Source: Alphaproteobacteria bacterium (GTDB lineage: Bacteria; Pseudomonadota; Alphaproteobacteria; UBA828). Taken from it: DNA of 55,261 bases. Positions 1 through 12,165 of the stretch are shown one piece after another. Position numbers and translations under genes: made by a program. Under the pieces are notes generated by a model. That model was not told the origin of the DNA. It saw nothing but the letters and a program-made list of their open reading frames with translations, and did not search any database. The DNA is taken from positions 1 to 55,261 of the forward strand of contig JAJDUK010000005.1 in NCBI GenBank assembly GCA_022826665.1, in the 5' to 3' direction. Positions within the stretch are counted from its first letter, which is position 1. Every line of letters begins with the position of its first letter.

Positions 1-37
1 GAGGCCGAGTTCGGACAACTCGGGGAGCGGTGTCATC
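1..37 (-). CDS. N-terminus of an unidentified gene, cut by the window edge
   Basis: Only the first 12 codons are visible (MTPLPELSELGL). The start is supported by a GGAGG at 42-46 on the minus strand, about 7 nt before the ATG at 37-35. The gene is divergent from aceB, so a local regulator of the glyoxylate shunt would fit the position, but nothing in 12 residues identifies it. An inverted repeat at 50-72 lies immediately upstream of its ribosome binding site. Confidence 0.4.
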
Positions 38-49
38 GGGGCCTCCGTG

Positions 50-72
50 CTGACAGCAAAATACACTGTCAG
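50..72. promoter_or_regulatory. Inverted repeat upstream of the divergent minus-strand gene
   Basis: CTGACAG (50-56) and CTGTCAG (66-72) are perfect reverse complements separated by 9 nt. The site abuts the Shine-Dalgarno of the minus-strand gene starting at 37, so it may be an operator or a leader stem-loop. The ligand is unknown. Confidence 0.35.
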
Positions 73-214
73 AACAATACCCGAAAACGACCGAAGACCA
101 CACACTTCGTTCAAATCTCACAATCCCGACGTACACCCATGACCTTGCCTTGCATGGCCTTCTCCGTATTGTAGCGGCGGCCGCGCCCCGTGCGCGGCCA
201 CGCAATTTTACCGA

Positions 215-253
215 ATTCACATTACCACAACAATTCACATACTAAATGTGAAT
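215..253. promoter_or_regulatory. Repeated ATTCACAT operator-like sites upstream of aceB
   Basis: ATTCACAT occurs at 215-222 and 233-240, 18 bp apart. The second copy pairs with ATGTGAAT at 246-253 to form a palindrome with a 5-bp centre. The stretch is far more AT-rich than the surroundings and lies about 100 bp before the aceB start. A possible -10 (TATAGA, 280-285) would put the palindrome just upstream of the core promoter. I infer binding by a dimeric regulator of acetate or fatty-acid carbon use; I do not recognise the motif. Confidence 0.5.
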
Positions 254-350
254 GAAATACACGTTTTTTTACAACAAGTTATAGACATTTCCACCGCGTC
301 GCGCGACATTCATGTCGTATTGCGATGCAACACGCAAGGAGTAGCTCGCA

Positions 351-1997
351 ATGCCGGAGAGCCGTAATGGGGACGACCAAGCGCCCATGAACGCTGGAAT
401 CGAGATCAACGGGCCCGCCGTCCCCGGCCTCGCCGAAATCCTGACCGACGAGGCCTGCGCCTTCGTCGCCATGCTGGAGCGCCGCTTCGGCGACGAGCGA
501 CGGCGTCTCCTCGAGGCCCGCGCGGCGTTCCAGGCCCGCATCGACGCCGGCGAAGACCCGGCCTTCCGGCCCGACACCAAGGCGATCCGCGAGGGCGACT
601 GGACCATCGCGGGCACGCCGGCGGACCTCACCGACCGGCGGGTGGAGATCACCGGCCCGGTCGATCGCAAGATGATCATCAACGCGCTCAACTGCGGTGC
701 GTCCTGCTTCATGGCCGATTTCGAGGACGCCGCCTCGCCCACCTGGGAGGCGATGATCGCGGGCCAGGTCAACCTGCGCGATGCGTCCCGCCGCACCATC
801 GCCATGACCGACCCCAACTCCGGCAAGTCCTATGCGTTGGGCGACGAGACGGCGACGCTGATCGTCCGCCCGCGCGGCTGGCATCTGGAGGAGGCGCATC
901 TCGTCGTCGACGGCCGCCCGGCCTCCGCCAGCCTGTTCGATTTCGGGCTCTATTTCTTCCACAACGCGGCGGAGCTGCGGGCGCGGGGCTCTGGCCCCTA
1001 CTTCTACCTGCCCAAGCTGGAGCACTACGAAGAAGCGGCGCTCTGGAACGACGTCTTTATCGCGGCGCAGGAGGAGCTGGGGCTTCCCGTCGGCACGATC
1101 AAGGCCACCGTGCTGATCGAGACCATCACCGCAGCCTTCGAGATGGACGAGATCCTGCACGCGCTGAAGGACCACATCGTCGGCCTCAATTGCGGCCGCT
1201 GGGACTACATCTTCAGCGTCATCAAGACCTTCCGGAACCGTCCCGGCTGGGTGCTGCCGGATCGCGGCCTCGTCACCATGACCCAGCCCTTCATGCGCGC
1301 CTACAGCCGGCTCCTGATCAAGACCTGCCACCGGCGCGGCGCGCACGCGATGGGCGGCATGGCGGCGCAGATCCCCATCAAGGGCGACGATGCGGCGAAC
1401 GAGCAGGCCTTCGGCAAGGTCCGCGCGGACAAGGAGCGCGAGGCCGGAGACGGTCACGACGGCACCTGGGTCGCCCATCCGGGGCTGGTGCCGGTCGCGC
1501 GCGAAGTCTTCGACCGGTCGATGCCGGAGGCAAATCAGGTGCCCCGGCAGCTCGGCAACGTGACCGTGACAGAGGCCGATCTGCTCGCCGTCCCGGAAGG
1601 CGAGCTTACCGAGGAGGGGCTGCGCAACAACATCCGCGTGGCCATCCAGTACATCGAGGCGTGGCTCGCAGGCCGCGGCGCCGTGCCCCTCTACAACCTG
1701 ATGGAAGACGCGGCCACCGCCGAGATCAGCCGGGCCCAGCTCTGGCAGTGCCTGCGCCACGGCGCGCGGCTCACGGACGGCCGCGCGGTCGACTGGGCGC
1801 TGGTTGACCGGCTGGTCGCCGAGGAGGTCGCAGCCCTCAGGGATGTGCTCGGCGAGGCCCGTTACGAGGAGGGGCACTTCGACGATGCGGTCGCCCTCTT
1901 CACCCAGGTCGGGACAGGGAATGGCTTCCCCGACTTCCTGACGCTTCCTGCTTACAAAGTGTTGAACACCATCCATGACGGCGAGAGCGCCGATTGA
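351..1997 (+). CDS. aceB: Malate synthase A
   Basis: Condenses glyoxylate with acetyl-CoA to malate, the second step of the cytoplasmic glyoxylate shunt used for growth on acetate or fatty acids. The 548-residue product has the length of the malate synthase A (not G) branch and carries the family signature [12 protein letters not shown] at about residues 278-289. The ATG at 351 has AAGGAG at 336-341, 9 nt upstream; an in-frame ATG at 387 is a possible alternative. It ends 10 bp before aceA, so the two form an operon, here in the order malate synthase then lyase. The AT-rich leader with repeated ATTCACAT sites is the likely control region. Confidence 0.96.
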   Translation: MPESRNGDDQAPMNAGIEINGPAVPGLAEILTDEACAFVAMLERRFGDERRRLLEARAAFQARIDAGEDPAFRPDTKAIREGDWTIAGTPADLTDRRVEITGPVDRKMIINALNCGASCFMADFEDAASPTWEAMIAGQVNLRDASRRTIAMTDPNSGKSYALGDETATLIVRPRGWHLEEAHLVVDGRPASASLFDFGLYFFHNAAELRARGSGPYFYLPKLEHYEEAALWNDVFIAAQEELGLPVGTIKATVLIETITAAFEMDEILHALKDHIVGLNCGRWDYIFSVIKTFRNRPGWVLPDRGLVTMTQPFMRAYSRLLIKTCHRRGAHAMGGMAAQIPIKGDDAANEQAFGKVRADKEREAGDGHDGTWVAHPGLVPVAREVFDRSMPEANQVPRQLGNVTVTEADLLAVPEGELTEEGLRNNIRVAIQYIEAWLAGRGAVPLYNLMEDAATAEISRAQLWQCLRHGARLTDGRAVDWALVDRLVAEEVAALRDVLGEARYEEGHFDDAVALFTQVGTGNGFPDFLTLPAYKVLNTIHDGESAD

Positions 1998-2007
1998 GGA
2001 GGATGAG

Positions 2008-3309
<1,302 letters not shown>

Positions 3310-3329
3310 AGCATTATTCGCTCACGGCA

Positions 3330-3346
3330 GCCGGCCTGCGGCCGGC
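3330..3346 (+). terminator. GC-rich hairpin after aceA
   Basis: GCCGGCC (3330-3336) pairs with GGCCGGC (3340-3346) across a 3-nt loop, 20 nt after the aceA stop. No T-run follows, so intrinsic termination is uncertain; it may instead be a 3'-end stabiliser. Confidence 0.35.
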
Positions 3347-3404
3347 GCCTCCGCGTCGCGCGTCCACGCGCGCGGGCGCGCGATGGCGCCGCTGACGCGG
3401 CGGG

Positions 3405-3585
3405 CCGCGGTCGCGGCCTGTCGCGCGGACCGCAAAGCCGGACGCGCGCCCCCCAAAAACGTCGACCCAGGAGGTGTGGCCAGAAGAGGCGGCGCGGGGG
3501 GCCGGCGGCGGGCCCGCGGTCGCGGCCTGTCGCGCGTCCGTCATCGACGGACGCGCTCCCGCAATAATCGTCGACCGAGGAGTGC
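3405..3585. repeat. Two degenerate ~72-bp direct repeats with 109-bp period
   Basis: A 23-bp identical block occurs at 3405-3427 and 3514-3536. Downstream, both copies share GGACGCGC and a CGTCGACC-N-AGGAG segment (about 3460-3475 and 3569-3584), so the similarity extends about 72 bp. In the second copy an 11-bp perfect stem with a 3-nt loop forms at 3532-3556; in the first it is degenerate. The repeats fill the space between the convergent aceA and amidohydrolase genes and code for nothing I can recognise. Confidence 0.55.
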
Positions 3586-3590
3586 TGCCC

Positions 3591-5321
<1,731 letters not shown>

Positions 5322-5469
5322 CGTCCCCTTCGCACCCCTGGAGAGCGCTCCATTAGAAAGAATTCGCGCGCGGCCACAAGGGCGGAATGAACGGGAATGT
5401 GCCGGTTGCGTCCCCGCGAGCGGCCCGCGACACTCCGCAGACGTGGCGGAACCGACGGGAGGCGCACCT

Positions 5470-6657
5470 ATGTTGACCAGCGAAGACCGCATGCTCACCA
5501 CCCACGCCGGCAGCTTGCCCCGCCCGCCGACCCTTGAGACGCTGCTCATCAAGCGCGAGCGGGGCGAGGCCATCGACCAGGCGGCCTTCGCGCAGGCAGT
5601 CGCCAACGGCATCGACTGGGTCGTCGCCAAGCAGATCGAGAGCGGCGTCGATATCGGCAACGACGGTGAGGAGTCCCGCGTCGGCTTCCAGACCTACGTG
5701 CCGCAGCGCATGTCGGGCTTCGGCGGCGAATCCCAGCGCAAGATGCTCACCGATATGGTCAAGTTCCCTGGCTACGCGCAGATGTTCAGCGAGCGCACCT
5801 GGAGCCGGGACAAGGAGCGACCGAAGGTCTGGAACGCGCCGCAGGCGCAGACCGCCGTCGAGTACGAGCCCGATCTCGCCGATGTGACCTTCGAGCTCGA
5901 CCACTTCGCGGCGTCGCTGGAACGCTCCGCAGAAAGCTTCGCCGAGACCTTCATGACCGCCGCCTCGCCCGGCATCGTCTCCACCACCATGCTGCGCGCC
6001 GAGGACAATCCCGATTATCCGAGCGACGAGGATTACGTCATGGCGCTCGGCCACGAGCTCAAGAAGGAGTACGACGCGATCGTGGGATCGGGCCACCTGC
6101 TGCAGATCGACGCGCCCGACCTCGCCATGGAGCGCCAATTCATGTTCCAGGACCGCCCGCTCGACGAGTTCCTGGAGCGGGTGGAACTGCACATCAGGGC
6201 GCTCAACGTGGCCGTCGCCGACATCCCGGCGGAGAAGAGCCGCCTCCACGTCTGCTTCGGCAACTGGGACGGCCCCCACATCGACGACTGCGACCTCGCG
6301 CCGCTGCTGCCGCTCCTCTACGAGGCCAGGGTCGGCGCGCTCAGCCTCGCCTGCTCCAACCCGCGCCATCAGCACGAGTGGAAGGTGCTCAAGGCGAACC
6401 CGCCGCCCGAGCCCATGATCCTGATTCCGGGCGTCATCGACGTGACCACCAACTATCTGGAGCACCCGGAGGTGGTGGCCGACCGCATCTGCCTCTATGC
6501 CGAGGTGATGGGCGACAAGCGGCGCGTGATCGCCGGCACCGACTGCGGCTTCAGCACCTTCGCGAGCTACCAGTTCGTGGCCGACGACGTGGCCTGGGCT
6601 AAGCTCCGCATGCTCGCAGACGGCGCCGCGCTCGCCACCGAGCGGCTGTGGGGGTAG
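5470..6657 (+). CDS. MetE C-terminal-domain (UROD/MetE-like) methyltransferase family protein
   Basis: A 395-residue protein related to the C-terminal catalytic barrel of cobalamin-independent methionine synthase. It begins with the typical TTHAGSLPRP motif and keeps the VCFGNWDG and IAGTDCGF segments that carry zinc-ligand type His and Cys positions. It lacks the N-terminal MetE half, so it is not a full methionine synthase; stand-alone members are usually of unknown substrate and may demethylate methylated compounds. The ATG at 5470 is chosen over an upstream GTG at 5443 because GGGAGG at 5457-5462 precedes it by 7 nt. Divergent from the amidohydrolase gene. Confidence 0.8.
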   Translation: MLTSEDRMLTTHAGSLPRPPTLETLLIKRERGEAIDQAAFAQAVANGIDWVVAKQIESGVDIGNDGEESRVGFQTYVPQRMSGFGGESQRKMLTDMVKFPGYAQMFSERTWSRDKERPKVWNAPQAQTAVEYEPDLADVTFELDHFAASLERSAESFAETFMTAASPGIVSTTMLRAEDNPDYPSDEDYVMALGHELKKEYDAIVGSGHLLQIDAPDLAMERQFMFQDRPLDEFLERVELHIRALNVAVADIPAEKSRLHVCFGNWDGPHIDDCDLAPLLPLLYEARVGALSLACSNPRHQHEWKVLKANPPPEPMILIPGVIDVTTNYLEHPEVVADRICLYAEVMGDKRRVIAGTDCGFSTFASYQFVADDVAWAKLRMLADGAALATERLWG

Positions 6658-6817
6658 AGAGATACAGCCTAGGGATTGAGCCCCACGCCGGACCAGCTCA
6701 TGTAAACCGACTTTTAGCAATGGAACAGACCAGTACAGGACATGATTTTCTCAGCAAATTCTTGTGAGTATTGTTGTAAAAGATGAGCAGTGAGAACAAC
6801 CGCTACCATAGGATGAA

Positions 6818-7687
6818 TTGAATTTGATTTACTGCCCTTATACTGATCAGGAGATTTCAGAAGATAAAGCTAATTCAGAACATATTATTCCGCTCTCTCT
6901 TGGAGGAACAGGAGGATTAGAAATTGACGTTGATAAAACTTTCAATTCAATGCTCGGCAGTGAACTTGATGGTGCGCTAGCGAACGACTTCTTTGTGGCG
7001 CTTCGCCGGACAGAATTTGGCGCGCGCGGGCACAGCCGCAAAGACCCTTGGTTGAAGGTCAAGAGAGCAACTTATGGCGATGAGGATCGGCCGGCGCAAG
7101 TGCGTATTCACCGTCAACACGGACTCGAACTGTGGGACGCAAAAGATCAGAAATCGGTAAAGGGCTCTGTAACCCTCCATATTCAGACCAACTTGGATAT
7201 GAATCTGCCGATTCGCTTTGCAGCAAAGGTAGCCCTAGCCGCAGGCTATTTCGTTTACGGTAACAAATTTCGTAGCCATGTGGATCATCAACAGCTGCGC
7301 GAAATTATGCGAATTGATCTTGCGAGTCTCAACCAAACAGATACTGCACATAAGCTAGGTGAAGACCGTTTTACCGCGTTAGCAGATGATTACCTTAGCG
7401 ACAAACCCTCGCCGGAAGATTGGAGACTTCGATGTATTCGGGCGTTTTGTGATGGGCTGCAAGGATCCGTAATCGTTCTCATACCCAGCACATCTCGTCT
7501 AACAGTTGCGGTTGGAATTCTAGGAAAATATCTCGCAATGATAAATGTTCCTGCTGACACACAGACCTTACCAAACGAGGGAGACCGCGAGTGGGGCCAC
7601 GTTCTTGCGGTCATAGATAAGAGGCTAATACGATGCTCCTGGGCAGAGGGGCTTAGGCGGTATGTAGCTACTCATAGGAAGAAGTGA
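6818..7687 (+). CDS. HNH endonuclease-like protein, AT-rich and isolated
   Basis: The 289-residue product opens with YCPYTDQEIS followed by SEHIIPLSLGG (H22), the His of an HNH/beta-beta-alpha-metal fold, then FNSMLGSELD where related proteins have a C-N-x-x-x-G motif. The first zinc-type CxxC is reduced to one Cys (C6). The rest of the protein has no domain I recognise. An upstream stop in frame at 6809 leaves TTG at 6818 as the start, with AGGA at 6810-6813. Codons are clearly AT-rich against the neighbouring GC-rich genes, pointing to recent transfer. It stands alone between the MetE-like gene and the SDR operon, with no partner that would assign it to a known defence system. Confidence 0.7.
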   Translation: MNLIYCPYTDQEISEDKANSEHIIPLSLGGTGGLEIDVDKTFNSMLGSELDGALANDFFVALRRTEFGARGHSRKDPWLKVKRATYGDEDRPAQVRIHRQHGLELWDAKDQKSVKGSVTLHIQTNLDMNLPIRFAAKVALAAGYFVYGNKFRSHVDHQQLREIMRIDLASLNQTDTAHKLGEDRFTALADDYLSDKPSPEDWRLRCIRAFCDGLQGSVIVLIPSTSRLTVAVGILGKYLAMINVPADTQTLPNEGDREWGHVLAVIDKRLIRCSWAEGLRRYVATHRKK

Positions 7688-7707
7688 TCACGGTAACTGC
7701 ACCTCTA

Positions 7708-7738
7708 TACCCTGTTGGGTAGGATATGACATTGTCAT
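7708..7738. promoter_or_regulatory. Hairpin and 13-bp palindrome before the SDR operon
   Basis: TACCC (7708-7712) pairs with GGGTA (7717-7721) just after the HNH gene; no T-run follows. Next to it ATGACA-T-TGTCAT (7726-7738) is a perfect palindrome about 120 bp before the SDR start, a plausible dimer-binding operator for the SDR-rhodanese-TauD operon. Inference only. Confidence 0.35.
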
Positions 7739-7856
7739 GTCGTGGGGTTTCCCCTTCCAGCGTCACCATGCTCTTGTCCTGTTGTCGCGAGGCGATTTGA
7801 ATGCGCGCTGACCATATGACGGTGTCAACCTGCTTGAAGTGGATGAGGAGGCGTCG

Positions 7857-8630
7857 ATGCGTTTGGCAGGCAAACGCGCGCTGGTGACCGGCGCTGCTTC
7901 GGGCATCGGCGCTGCGACTGCCGAGCGCTTCGCGGCGGAGGGCGCGGCCGTTGTGATCGCCGATCTCAACGGCGCCGGCGCGGACGAGCACGCAGCCGCG
8001 ATCCGCGCTCAGGGAGGAACGGCCGTCGGCCTCACCGCTGACGTGGGAGACGACGCCTCCGTCGCCGCCATGACGGAGCGCGCGTGGGAGACGCTGGGAG
8101 GCGTCGACATCCTCGTCAACAACGCGGCGATTCCGACAATCGGCACCGTCGAGACCCTCGCCGCCGACGAATGGGATCGCGTCATCGACCTCGACCTGTC
8201 GAGCATCTACCGGGCCAGCCGGGCGATATGGCCGCGCTTCGTCGAGGCCGGCGGCGGAACCATTCTGAATACGGCGTCGGTCGCCGGGGTCATCGGCATG
8301 GCCGGTCAACACGGCTATTCCGCCGCCAAGGCGGGGGTGGTGATGCTGACCAAGTGCATAGCCCTCGACGGCGCCGCCCACGGCATCCGCGCGAACTGTG
8401 TCTGTCCCGGCTTCGTCGAGACGCCGATGGTCAATGAGTACTTCGACGCGCAGGACGACCCGGCGGCGAGCCGCGCGGCGGTCAATGCCGCGCATCCTCT
8501 GGGCCGCATGGGCCAACCCGACGAGATCGCGGCGGCGTTCCTCTATCTCGCCTCCGACGAGGCCCGCTGGGTCACCGGCACGGCGCTCGTGATCGACGGC
8601 GGGCTCACCGCCGGGCTGCCGCCGGGTTAG
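7857..8630 (+). CDS. Short-chain dehydrogenase/reductase
   Basis: Classical SDR of 257 residues that should use NAD(P)H to interconvert an alcohol and a carbonyl. It has the cofactor motif TGAASGIG (11-18), NNAA (88-91) and the catalytic S141-Y154-x-x-x-K158 set; D36 after the second beta strand suggests NAD preference. An upstream in-frame GTG (7839) is disfavoured because GAGGAGG lies directly before the ATG at 7857. It is first in an operon with a sulfurtransferase and a TauD-type dioxygenase. The substrate is unknown; annotation as 3-oxoacyl-ACP reductase would be by family resemblance only. Confidence 0.88.
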   Translation: MRLAGKRALVTGAASGIGAATAERFAAEGAAVVIADLNGAGADEHAAAIRAQGGTAVGLTADVGDDASVAAMTERAWETLGGVDILVNNAAIPTIGTVETLAADEWDRVIDLDLSSIYRASRAIWPRFVEAGGGTILNTASVAGVIGMAGQHGYSAAKAGVVMLTKCIALDGAAHGIRANCVCPGFVETPMVNEYFDAQDDPAASRAAVNAAHPLGRMGQPDEIAAAFLYLASDEARWVTGTALVIDGGLTAGLPPG

Positions 8631-8662
8631 CCGCGCCAACCAGAAGACAAGGGAGACCGTCG

Positions 8663-9583
8663 ATGACCGATGGCCGAGCCGACCTCTCGCATTGGCGCGA
8701 GCCGGGCGCACTCATCGAGACCGCCGCGCTCGAGGCGAGCCTCGGTGCACCCGAGCTTCGCATCGTGGACTGCACCACGTGGCTCAAGCCGGCCGAGCCC
8801 GGCGACGACGCCCCCTACCGCGTCGTTCCAGGCCGGGCCGAGTACGACGCGGCGCATATCCCCGGCGCCGTCTTCCTCGACATCCAGGGAACGATTTCCG
8901 ACCCGGACACGCGTCTCAAATTCATGGCGCCGTCGGCCGCGCGCTTCGCAGAGGCCATGGGTGGGCTTGGCATCGGCGACGATTCCCGCGTCGTGCTCTA
9001 TTCCGCCGGCAGCATCATGTGGGCGACGCGGGTCTGGTGGATGCTGCGTGCCTTCGGCTTCGACCGTGCGGCGGTGCTCGATGGCGGCTGGGAGAAGTGG
9101 CAGGCGGAGGAACGCCCCGTCTCCTCCACGCCGGGCCGGTACCCGCCGGCGCGCTTCACCGCTCGGCTCAAGCCGGGTCAATTCGTGGACAGCGACTACG
9201 TGCTCTCCCGGCTCGGCGATACCGACACCGTCGCGGTGAATGCGCTCGCGCCCGAGTTCCATCTCGGCGAAGGCCCGAGCCGCTACGGTCGTCCGGGCCG
9301 GATTCCGGGGAGCGTCAACGTGCCTGCCGCGACGCTCCTCGATCCGTCGGACGGGGCATTCGTGCCGCTGGACGAGGCGCGGCGCCTTCACGAAGACGCT
9401 GGGATTACCCCGGACCGCCACGTCGTCGCCTATTGCGGCGGCGGCATCTCCGCCACCGTGAGCCTCTTCCTCCTTCACCAACTCGGCTACACTGACCTCA
9501 CCCTCTACGACGGGTCGATGGGCGAGTGGGCGCACGACTCCGACTTGCCGATCGAGACGGGTCCTCAAGAGAGCACGAGCTGA
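8663..9583 (+). CDS. Two-domain rhodanese, 3-mercaptopyruvate/thiosulfate sulfurtransferase
   Basis: Transfers a sulfane sulfur from 3-mercaptopyruvate or thiosulfate to a thiophilic acceptor. The 306-residue protein has the two tandem rhodanese domains of the SseA/TST group; the C-terminal active-site loop is CGGGISA with the persulfide-forming cysteine at C258. That loop is neither the CRKGVT of thiosulfate enzymes nor the usual CGSGVTA of mercaptopyruvate enzymes, so the donor is uncertain. AGGGAG precedes the ATG. The stop overlaps the next start by 1 bp (TGATG), implying translational coupling to the TauD-type gene. Confidence 0.87.
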   Translation: MTDGRADLSHWREPGALIETAALEASLGAPELRIVDCTTWLKPAEPGDDAPYRVVPGRAEYDAAHIPGAVFLDIQGTISDPDTRLKFMAPSAARFAEAMGGLGIGDDSRVVLYSAGSIMWATRVWWMLRAFGFDRAAVLDGGWEKWQAEERPVSSTPGRYPPARFTARLKPGQFVDSDYVLSRLGDTDTVAVNALAPEFHLGEGPSRYGRPGRIPGSVNVPAATLLDPSDGAFVPLDEARRLHEDAGITPDRHVVAYCGGGISATVSLFLLHQLGYTDLTLYDGSMGEWAHDSDLPIETGPQESTS

Positions 9584-10470
9584 TGACACTCGAGTTCCGC
9601 AAGCTCCACCCGCTCTTCGCCGCCGAAGTGAGCGCGCTCGATCTGCGCGACGTGCACGACGAGGGGAACCTGGAGCGCATCCGGGCCGGCATGGACGAGC
9701 ACGCGGTGCTCGTGTTCCGGGACCAGGCGTTCTCCAGCGAGGAGCAGCGCGACTTCGCCACCCGGCTCGACGGCGAGCTTCACCGCAAGACCGGCATCAG
9801 CGTCCTGCAGAAGAGCCGCTTCGGCGACGAGGCCATCACCGATGTCTCGAACGTCGATGCGAGCGGAGAAGTCCTGGAATCGGACAGCCGGAAGCGCCTG
9901 TACGGCCTCGCGAACCGCCTCTGGCACACCGATGCGTCGTTTCAGGACCCGCGCGGCCGCTATTCGATGCTGGCCGCCGTCGCACTGCCGCCGGTCGCGG
10001 CCGACACGGAGTTCGCGGACATGCGGGCCGCCTACGATGCGCTAGCCGACGAGACGAAGGCGAAGCTCGAAGGCCTCCGCGTGCACCATTCGATCGCCTA
10101 TTCGCGCATCACGCTCGGCTTCGACTTCTCGGAGGAGGAGAGCGACCAACTCAAGGGGGCCATCCAGCCCATGGTGCTGGAGAACCCGCGCACCGGGCGG
10201 CGCTCCCTCTACCTTGCCTCACACGCGTCGCGGATCCTCGACCGACCGATCCCGGACGGCCGGCTCCTGCTCCGCGACCTCATGGAGCACGCGACAGCGC
10301 CCGAGTTCGTCTACCGGCACTCGTGGCGCCGCGGGGACTTCGTGATCTGGGACAACCGCGCCACGATGCACCGTGCCCGCCCGTTCGAGGACACCCGGCA
10401 CCGGCGCGAGATGCGCCGCGTCACCACCCTCGACATCGGCGATCCGGCCCGGATTGCACAGGCCGTCTAA
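9583..10470 (+). CDS. TauD/TfdA-family Fe(II)/2-oxoglutarate dioxygenase
   Basis: Oxidises an organic substrate with O2 and 2-oxoglutarate; family members attack taurine and other sulfonates, 2,4-D and various acids. In this 295-residue protein the iron triad is H115-x-D117 (in LWHTDASF) and H263 (in NRATMHRARPF), followed by the arginine-rich segment that binds 2-oxoglutarate. The ATG overlaps the stop of the sulfurtransferase gene by 1 bp. At the 3' end its stop codon overlaps the stop of the convergent GMC gene by 4 bp. With a sulfurtransferase beside it an organosulfur substrate is possible, but this is inference. Confidence 0.88.
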   Translation: MTLEFRKLHPLFAAEVSALDLRDVHDEGNLERIRAGMDEHAVLVFRDQAFSSEEQRDFATRLDGELHRKTGISVLQKSRFGDEAITDVSNVDASGEVLESDSRKRLYGLANRLWHTDASFQDPRGRYSMLAAVALPPVAADTEFADMRAAYDALADETKAKLEGLRVHHSIAYSRITLGFDFSEEESDQLKGAIQPMVLENPRTGRRSLYLASHASRILDRPIPDGRLLLRDLMEHATAPEFVYRHSWRRGDFVIWDNRATMHRARPFEDTRHRREMRRVTTLDIGDPARIAQAV

Positions 10471-12062
10471 CCGCCCAGCACCAGGTCCGAGCCCTTCTCG
10501 CCGACCATGATGGACGGCGCATTGGTGTTGGCGCTCGGCACGACCGGCATGATCGAGGCGTCGATCACGCGAAGCCCCTGCACGCCCCGAACCCGGAGCT
10601 CGGGGTCGACCACCGCCATGTCGTCGATGCCCATCTTGCAGGTGCCGACGGGGTGATAGGCGGGCAGCGTGTATTGCCGGACGTAAGCTTCGAGTTCGTC
10701 GTCGCTCCGCACGTCGGGCGCGGGCAGGAACAGGCCCTGGAAGTGCGGCTTGAAGGCCGCGCTCTCGAAGATGCCGCGCGAAACCTTGCAGCCATCCACC
10801 ATGCGCCGCACGTCGTCCTCGTCGTCGAGCAGCTTGGAGAAGATGCGCGGCGGCTCGTTGGGGTCGGCCGAGCGGAGCGTGAGCCTGCTGCGGCTCTTGG
10901 GCCGGCAGACGTTGGCCGGAATGGTGACTCCGGGGCGGTTCAGCAGCTTGATTCCGTCCGGGCCGAACTCGTAGCCGGTCGGCGTGAAGTGGAGCTGGAT
11001 GTCCGGGCGGTCCTCCTCCTCCGGCCGGGTGCGGACGAAGGCCACCGCCTGGGAGATGGGGCTCGCCGCCGGCCCCTTGCCGCGCAGCAGCCAGTTGAGG
11101 CCGTGCTTCACCCAGCCGGCGGCCGTGACCTCGGTGTTGTAGGTGCTGATGTCGACGTAACCTGCCACCCAAGCGACCGGATGCTCCTGCAGGTTGCGGC
11201 CCACCCCCGGTGAATCAGCGACCACGGGGATGCCGAAATCGGAGAGATCGGCTGCGGGCCCGATGCCTGAGCGCAGCAGGATCGCCGGCGAGGCGATGGC
11301 GCCGGCGGAAAGGATGATCTCGCCGTCCGCCCTTGCCTCGCGCTTTTCGCCGCCCCGGCTGTAGACGACCGCGCAGGCGCGCCCCTCTTCGAACAGCACC
11401 TTGTCCACCCGCGCCTCGGTCTCGACGCTGAGATTGAGCCTGTCCATCACCGGCCTCAGATACGCGCGCGCCGTGCTGTTGCGGCGGCCAAAGCGAATCG
11501 TCCCCTGATGCGGGCCGGCGCCTTCCTGGCGCTCGCCGTTCACATCCGGATTGAAGGGGATGCCGAGCTCCTTGGCTGCCTCGATGAAGGTGCGGACCAG
11601 CGGATGGGGCGTCGGCACGTCGGAAACGACGAGCGGGCCGCTGTCCCCGTGATACTCGCTCGGGCCGAGCGGGTTGGTCTCCATGCGCTTGAAGTAGGGC
11701 AGCACGTCGCGGTAGCTCCACGCGCCGGTGTTGCCGATGAGGCGGGCCCAGTCGTCGTAGTCCTCGTGCTGGCCGCGCAGGTAGATCATGCCGTTGATGG
11801 AGCTCGACCCGCCGAGCACCTTGCCGCCCGGCCACATGGCGTCGCGCCCGTTAAGCGTGGGGTCGGGCTCGCTAATGTACATCCAGTTGAAGCGGGGATT
11901 GAGGATGGCCTTGATCTCGCCGGCGGGAATCCGAACGAGCGGGGACGTATCGTTGCCGCCACCTTCCAGCAGCAGGACCTTGTTTCCCGGCTTGGCGGAG
12001 AGCCGATGCGCCAGCACGCACCCGGCCGAGCCCGCGCCGACGATGATGTAATCCCACGCCAT
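10467..12062 (-). CDS. GMC-family FAD oxidoreductase, choline-dehydrogenase-like
   Basis: Flavoprotein alcohol dehydrogenase of the glucose-methanol-choline family. The 531-residue product starts with the FAD-binding motif GAGSAGC, has the first GMC signature around [14 protein letters not shown], and ends with the active-site region HPVGTCKMG and a late N-T-N-A-P-S-I-M block. The ATG at 12062 is chosen because the FAD motif normally begins within about 10 residues of the start. BetA-type choline dehydrogenase is one option, but no betaine-aldehyde dehydrogenase lies nearby, so other alcohols are equally possible. It is monocistronic and convergent with the TauD-type gene. Confidence 0.88.
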   Translation of the reverse strand: MAWDYIIVGAGSAGCVLAHRLSAKPGNKVLLLEGGGNDTSPLVRIPAGEIKAILNPRFNWMYISEPDPTLNGRDAMWPGGKVLGGSSSINGMIYLRGQHEDYDDWARLIGNTGAWSYRDVLPYFKRMETNPLGPSEYHGDSGPLVVSDVPTPHPLVRTFIEAAKELGIPFNPDVNGERQEGAGPHQGTIRFGRRNSTARAYLRPVMDRLNLSVETEARVDKVLFEEGRACAVVYSRGGEKREARADGEIILSAGAIASPAILLRSGIGPAADLSDFGIPVVADSPGVGRNLQEHPVAWVAGYVDISTYNTEVTAAGWVKHGLNWLLRGKGPAASPISQAVAFVRTRPEEEDRPDIQLHFTPTGYEFGPDGIKLLNRPGVTIPANVCRPKSRSRLTLRSADPNEPPRIFSKLLDDEDDVRRMVDGCKVSRGIFESAAFKPHFQGLFLPAPDVRSDDELEAYVRQYTLPAYHPVGTCKMGIDDMAVVDPELRVRGVQGLRVIDASIMPVVPSANTNAPSIMVGEKGSDLVLGG

Positions 12063-12165
12063 CCCTCTCTCCCCTCGAACGAGTCGCGTGCTTAGTCTCG
12101 CCTGCCATCTGCGCGCGGGCAAAGCTGCCCAGTGCTGGGCGGATTGGGCGACGGCTGCAGAAGTC

